9,182 nucleotides of DNA from JBCFBK01 sp038562555. Its GTDB lineage: Bacteria > Bacteroidota > Bacteroidia > Bacteroidales > Prolixibacteraceae. This document shows positions 7,907-9,182 of the stretch, in pieces. A model generated the notes under the pieces. It was not told the DNA's origin. It did not search any database and saw nothing but the letters and a program-made list of their open reading frames with translations. The stretch is taken from positions 1-9,182 of the forward strand of contig JBCFBK010000089.1 in the NCBI GenBank assembly GCA_038562555.1. The letters are read 5' to 3'. Each line of letters starts with the position of its first letter. Within the stretch, counting starts at the first letter, position 1. A program made the translations under genes and the position numbers.

Positions 7907-8100
7907 AAAATTAAAATTTCTTTTGTAATGTTCAAAATTTAAAATTACAGATGTAATACATGATTTTTATCACCTTTCGCAAGGAGGTGTGATCCTGTAA
8001 CTTGTTTAAATTTATCTAATTGATTGATAATAAGCTGATTGATTTAATTTGCATGGAATGCATATAAATAACGGTATTCAAGTGAAAACCTTAATAGTTG

Positions 8101-8133
8101 CAGGTTTCAGATAGCGGCACCTGAAGTTTTTTT
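8101..8133 (+). terminator. weak terminator-like hairpin with T-run, plus strand
   Basis: CAGGT (8101-8105) can pair with ACCTG (8119-8123), or alternatively TTCAG with CTGAA shifted by a few bases. A run of seven T follows at 8127-8133. This is the form of a short intrinsic terminator for plus-strand transcription, yet no plus-strand gene precedes it. It could end a small RNA antisense to the operon leader, or be chance. Confidence 0.22.
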
Positions 8134-8203
8134 GAACAAGCTCTTTACCCATAAAATCCCCCTCCTTCTCGTTTTTATAATCTGTTAAAGACCTTTACAG
8201 ATA

Positions 8204-8211
8204 CAAAAATA
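8204..8211 (-). promoter_or_regulatory. second candidate -7 promoter box (TATTTTTG)
   Basis: The same TATTTTTG as at 7899, inside a nearly identical context (ATACAAAAATAAAAA followed by TTAA on the plus strand at both sites). No TTTG is found at the expected -33 distance. The box is enclosed by the inverted repeat TTTACAG (8194-8200) and CTGTAAA (8238-8244). It may be a second, regulated start for the operon or a decayed promoter of an older duplicated locus. Confidence 0.28.
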
Positions 8212-8491
8212 AAAAATTAATTTTCATATTGACTCCCCTGTAAAAACAAGAAATTGTAAAACATGACTTATGTCAACTTTTTGAAAATGATTGCTGCGGT
8301 AATTTTTTTTATTCTTCGCCTAACTGTCTTATAGTGGAATATTTATCATTTTATGTGTAGTTATTCTAAATTATTTTTTTGTGTTACGAAATCATTAAAG
8401 GATGAAGGTGAAGAATAAAAAAGTCGCGTTATAATTAATATTTTTATCTTTTTGCTCGATTTAGTACTTTTTTTGTAAACTTTTGTCTAAC

Positions 8492-9055
8492 TCAGAATAA
8501 AAAAACGCCGTCAATGGCAAACAGGGCCTGATTACTCTGTGTCAAAGAAGACTGGCCCCTGATGACCGCATTAGTCGATCCCCCGAAGTTGGTGTTGTTT
8601 TGAACACGGACACCCGATACCCTTCCTGACAGGGACTTGATGAAATTGTCCGATTTCGTCTGGCTGACCTCATCCCCACCAACTTCCTGGACGGAATAAC
8701 CTAGTGACTTCTTTTCCCGGGAGATACCCAAAGCCGTCACAACAACTTCATTAATCCCGACAAGCTCCGCCTCAAGCTGAACGTTGATGGTATTGCCCGT
8801 GACCGGGATTTCCCTGGCTTGCATTCCCACGAATGAAAAAACAAGGACTTGTGCATTTTGAGGGACTTTAATCCGGTAGTTCCCTTCGACATTGGTGATC
8901 GTTCCCAGGGTTGTTCCCTTTACTGAAACTGAAACGCCGGGGATGGAACTACCGTCTTCCGCGGAAGTTACTGTTCCTGAAATTTCCCTGGTTTGCGCCA
9001 TGACAGCGTGCAAACCAATATTTAACATTGCAAGCATGCATGTGATTTTTTTCAT
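8492..9055 (-). pseudogene. truncated SusC-family transporter: N-terminal domain and half plug only
   Basis: 187 codons corresponding to the first 183 residues of the intact SusC downstream; by hand count about 70 of the first 110 positions are identical, with no gap. Present are a signal peptide (cleavage near AVMA-Q21), the carboxypeptidase-like domain (TREISGTVTSAEDG, IPGVSVSVKGT, LVFSFVGM), the TonB box EVVVTA (103-108) and the first plug half with SLSGRVSGVRV, VIRGQSS and ALFAIDGV. Directly after IDGV the frame reads FLF and stops, in a run of T. The rest of the plug and the whole barrel, about 800-850 residues, are absent, so it cannot be a transporter. No barrel-like coding sequence follows in 7654-8491, so this is a deletion rather than a simple frameshift. 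It lies in the same orientation as the intact operon and probably represents the stump of a former tandem susC/susD pair. A short secreted product might still be made. Confidence 0.85.
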
Positions 9056-9065
9056 AGTGATTCAC

Positions 9066-9086
9066 GGGTGTCCAATAAAATTTTAA
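9066..9086 (-). repeat. possible terminal inverted repeat / IS end
   Basis: Between the upstream reading frame and the truncated susC start, the minus strand reads TTTTATTGGACACCCGTG. The GGACAC-nn-GTG form preceded by an A/T stretch resembles ends I associate with IS4-type elements of Bacteroidota. The matching end would lie outside the window, so neither the inverted repeat nor a target duplication can be verified here. The exact boundary is a guess. Confidence 0.28.
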
Positions 9087-9089
9087 CAT

Positions 9090-9182
9090 TTAATATTTAA
9101 AGGCAAATTCAAGTTGAGCGGCTTGTTCACATACATCATCAATAGTCTCGGAGGTCAGGAAAAGATCTCTGATGAGCGTTTT
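9090..9182 (-). CDS. C-terminal fragment of a protein entering from the window edge; possibly an IS4-type transposase
   Basis: Thirty codons read open from the right edge to a TAA at 9090-9092; the other two minus-strand frames are closed sooner by TGA codons. The visible residues include KTLIRDLF near the edge and EQAAQLEFAFKY at the end. A K-T-x-I-x-x-L-F segment followed about twenty residues later by a Q-L-x-x-x-F tail is reminiscent of the C-terminus of IS4-family (DUF4372-containing) transposases in Bacteroidales, where a KTPI-like segment precedes a QL-aromatic ending. The evidence is short and from memory, so the family is tentative; it could be any protein. The stop lies 34 bases before the start of the truncated susC, and the short gap contains the possible IS end described separately. 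It does not resemble the usual FecR anti-sigma C-terminus that often precedes susC. Confidence 0.4.
   Translation of the reverse strand, partial: KTLIRDLFLTSETIDDVCEQAAQLEFAFKY

Larger units (their letters stand above)
7654..8491 (-). promoter_or_regulatory. AT-rich promoter/leader region of the SusCD operon, no gene seen
   Basis: 838 bases without a convincing coding region on either strand. The DNA is visibly more AT-rich than the flanking genes. It holds two -7-like boxes (7899-7906 and 8204-8211, minus strand), a leader hairpin (7715-7741) and several short palindromes: TACGT-ctt-ACGTA (7783-7795), ATGTA-a-TACAT (7951-7961), TGCAT/ATGCA (8050-8062) and TGAC-ttat-GTCA (8264-8275). The half-site CTGTAA or its complement TTACAG recurs at 7945, 7995, 8195 and 8238. 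These could be operator sites for an unseen regulator, but AT-rich DNA produces such patterns by chance. The high-coordinate end may include residue from the deletion that shortened the neighbouring susC fragment. Confidence 0.6.

Noticed and set aside
7981..7995. AAGGAGGTG-tg-ATCC, nearly the reverse complement of the 16S rRNA 3' end, looking like a perfect Shine-Dalgarno on the plus strand
   Set aside because: No plus-strand start codon with an open frame follows at a usable distance, and Bacteroidota rarely use such sites; the two-base insertion breaks the rRNA match. Most likely chance, or part of the small imperfect hairpin at 7969-7993.
8492..9055. Idea that the truncated susC is a recent exact duplicate of the intact susC N-terminus
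   Set aside because: The two differ at roughly a third of the first 110 residues and throughout at DNA level, with only short identical stretches, so they are diverged paralogues and not a fresh duplication.
9090..9182. Reading the edge fragment as a FecR anti-sigma factor, the usual gene before susC
   Set aside because: The visible tail lacks the usual C-terminal pattern of FecR/DUF4974 proteins, and the fragment's KT-x-I-x-x-LF and QL-ending features fit a transposase tail better, though weakly.
1..9182. CRISPR arrays, tRNA or rRNA genes, defence systems
   Set aside because: No regularly spaced repeats, no tRNA cloverleaf and no rRNA segments were seen; all large frames are accounted for by outer-membrane uptake and glycosidase functions.

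Overview
The window looks like Bacteroidota DNA, most likely order Bacteroidales. It has an intact SusC/SusD outer-membrane uptake pair, several signal-peptidase-II lipoproteins with acidic residues just after the lipid-carrying cysteine (the Bacteroidota surface-export pattern), AT-rich leaders without Shine-Dalgarno motifs, and a GH78-type rhamnosidase. The wording of the SusC N-terminus suggests a Prolixibacteraceae/Marinilabiliales-like lineage, but that is an impression from memory, not a search result.

Layout. Positions 2-1329 hold a short plus-strand cluster: the C-terminal part of a GH78-family alpha-L-rhamnosidase, cut by the window edge, and five bases later a small lipocalin-like surface lipoprotein of unknown function. 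A strong 16-bp perfect inverted repeat at 1377-1424 separates this cluster from a convergent minus-strand operon. Read 5' to 3' on the minus strand, the operon (7653 down to 1458) is SusC-type TonB-dependent transporter, SusD-like lipoprotein, DUF5011/DUF5012-type lipoprotein, and lipid-binding (PF12888-like) lipoprotein. Gaps are only 22, 33 and 12 bases. The four proteins should form one outer-membrane uptake machine: a TonB-driven barrel, a lipoprotein lid, and two accessory surface lipoproteins. No enzyme or regulator lies inside the operon, so the substrate cannot be read from it; the arrangement recalls the B. thetaiotaomicron BT2261-BT2264 type of complex, which is linked to peptide ligands.

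Upstream of the operon is 838 bases of AT-rich DNA (7654-8491) with no convincing gene. It has two near-identical matches to the Bacteroidota -7 promoter box and several small hairpins, and is best read as the promoter and leader region of the operon.

Further upstream (8492-9055) is a decapitated second SusC gene. Its signal peptide, carboxypeptidase-like domain, TonB box and first half of the plug are intact, then the frame stops right after the IDGV motif; the rest of the plug and the whole barrel are missing. Just beyond it, a reading frame that enters from the window edge (9090-9182) may be the C-terminus of an IS4-type transposase, followed by a possible IS end only a few bases before the start codon of the broken susC. 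The right part of the window therefore looks like a tandem SusC/SusD locus that was partly deleted and then perhaps hit by an insertion sequence, leaving one working operon.
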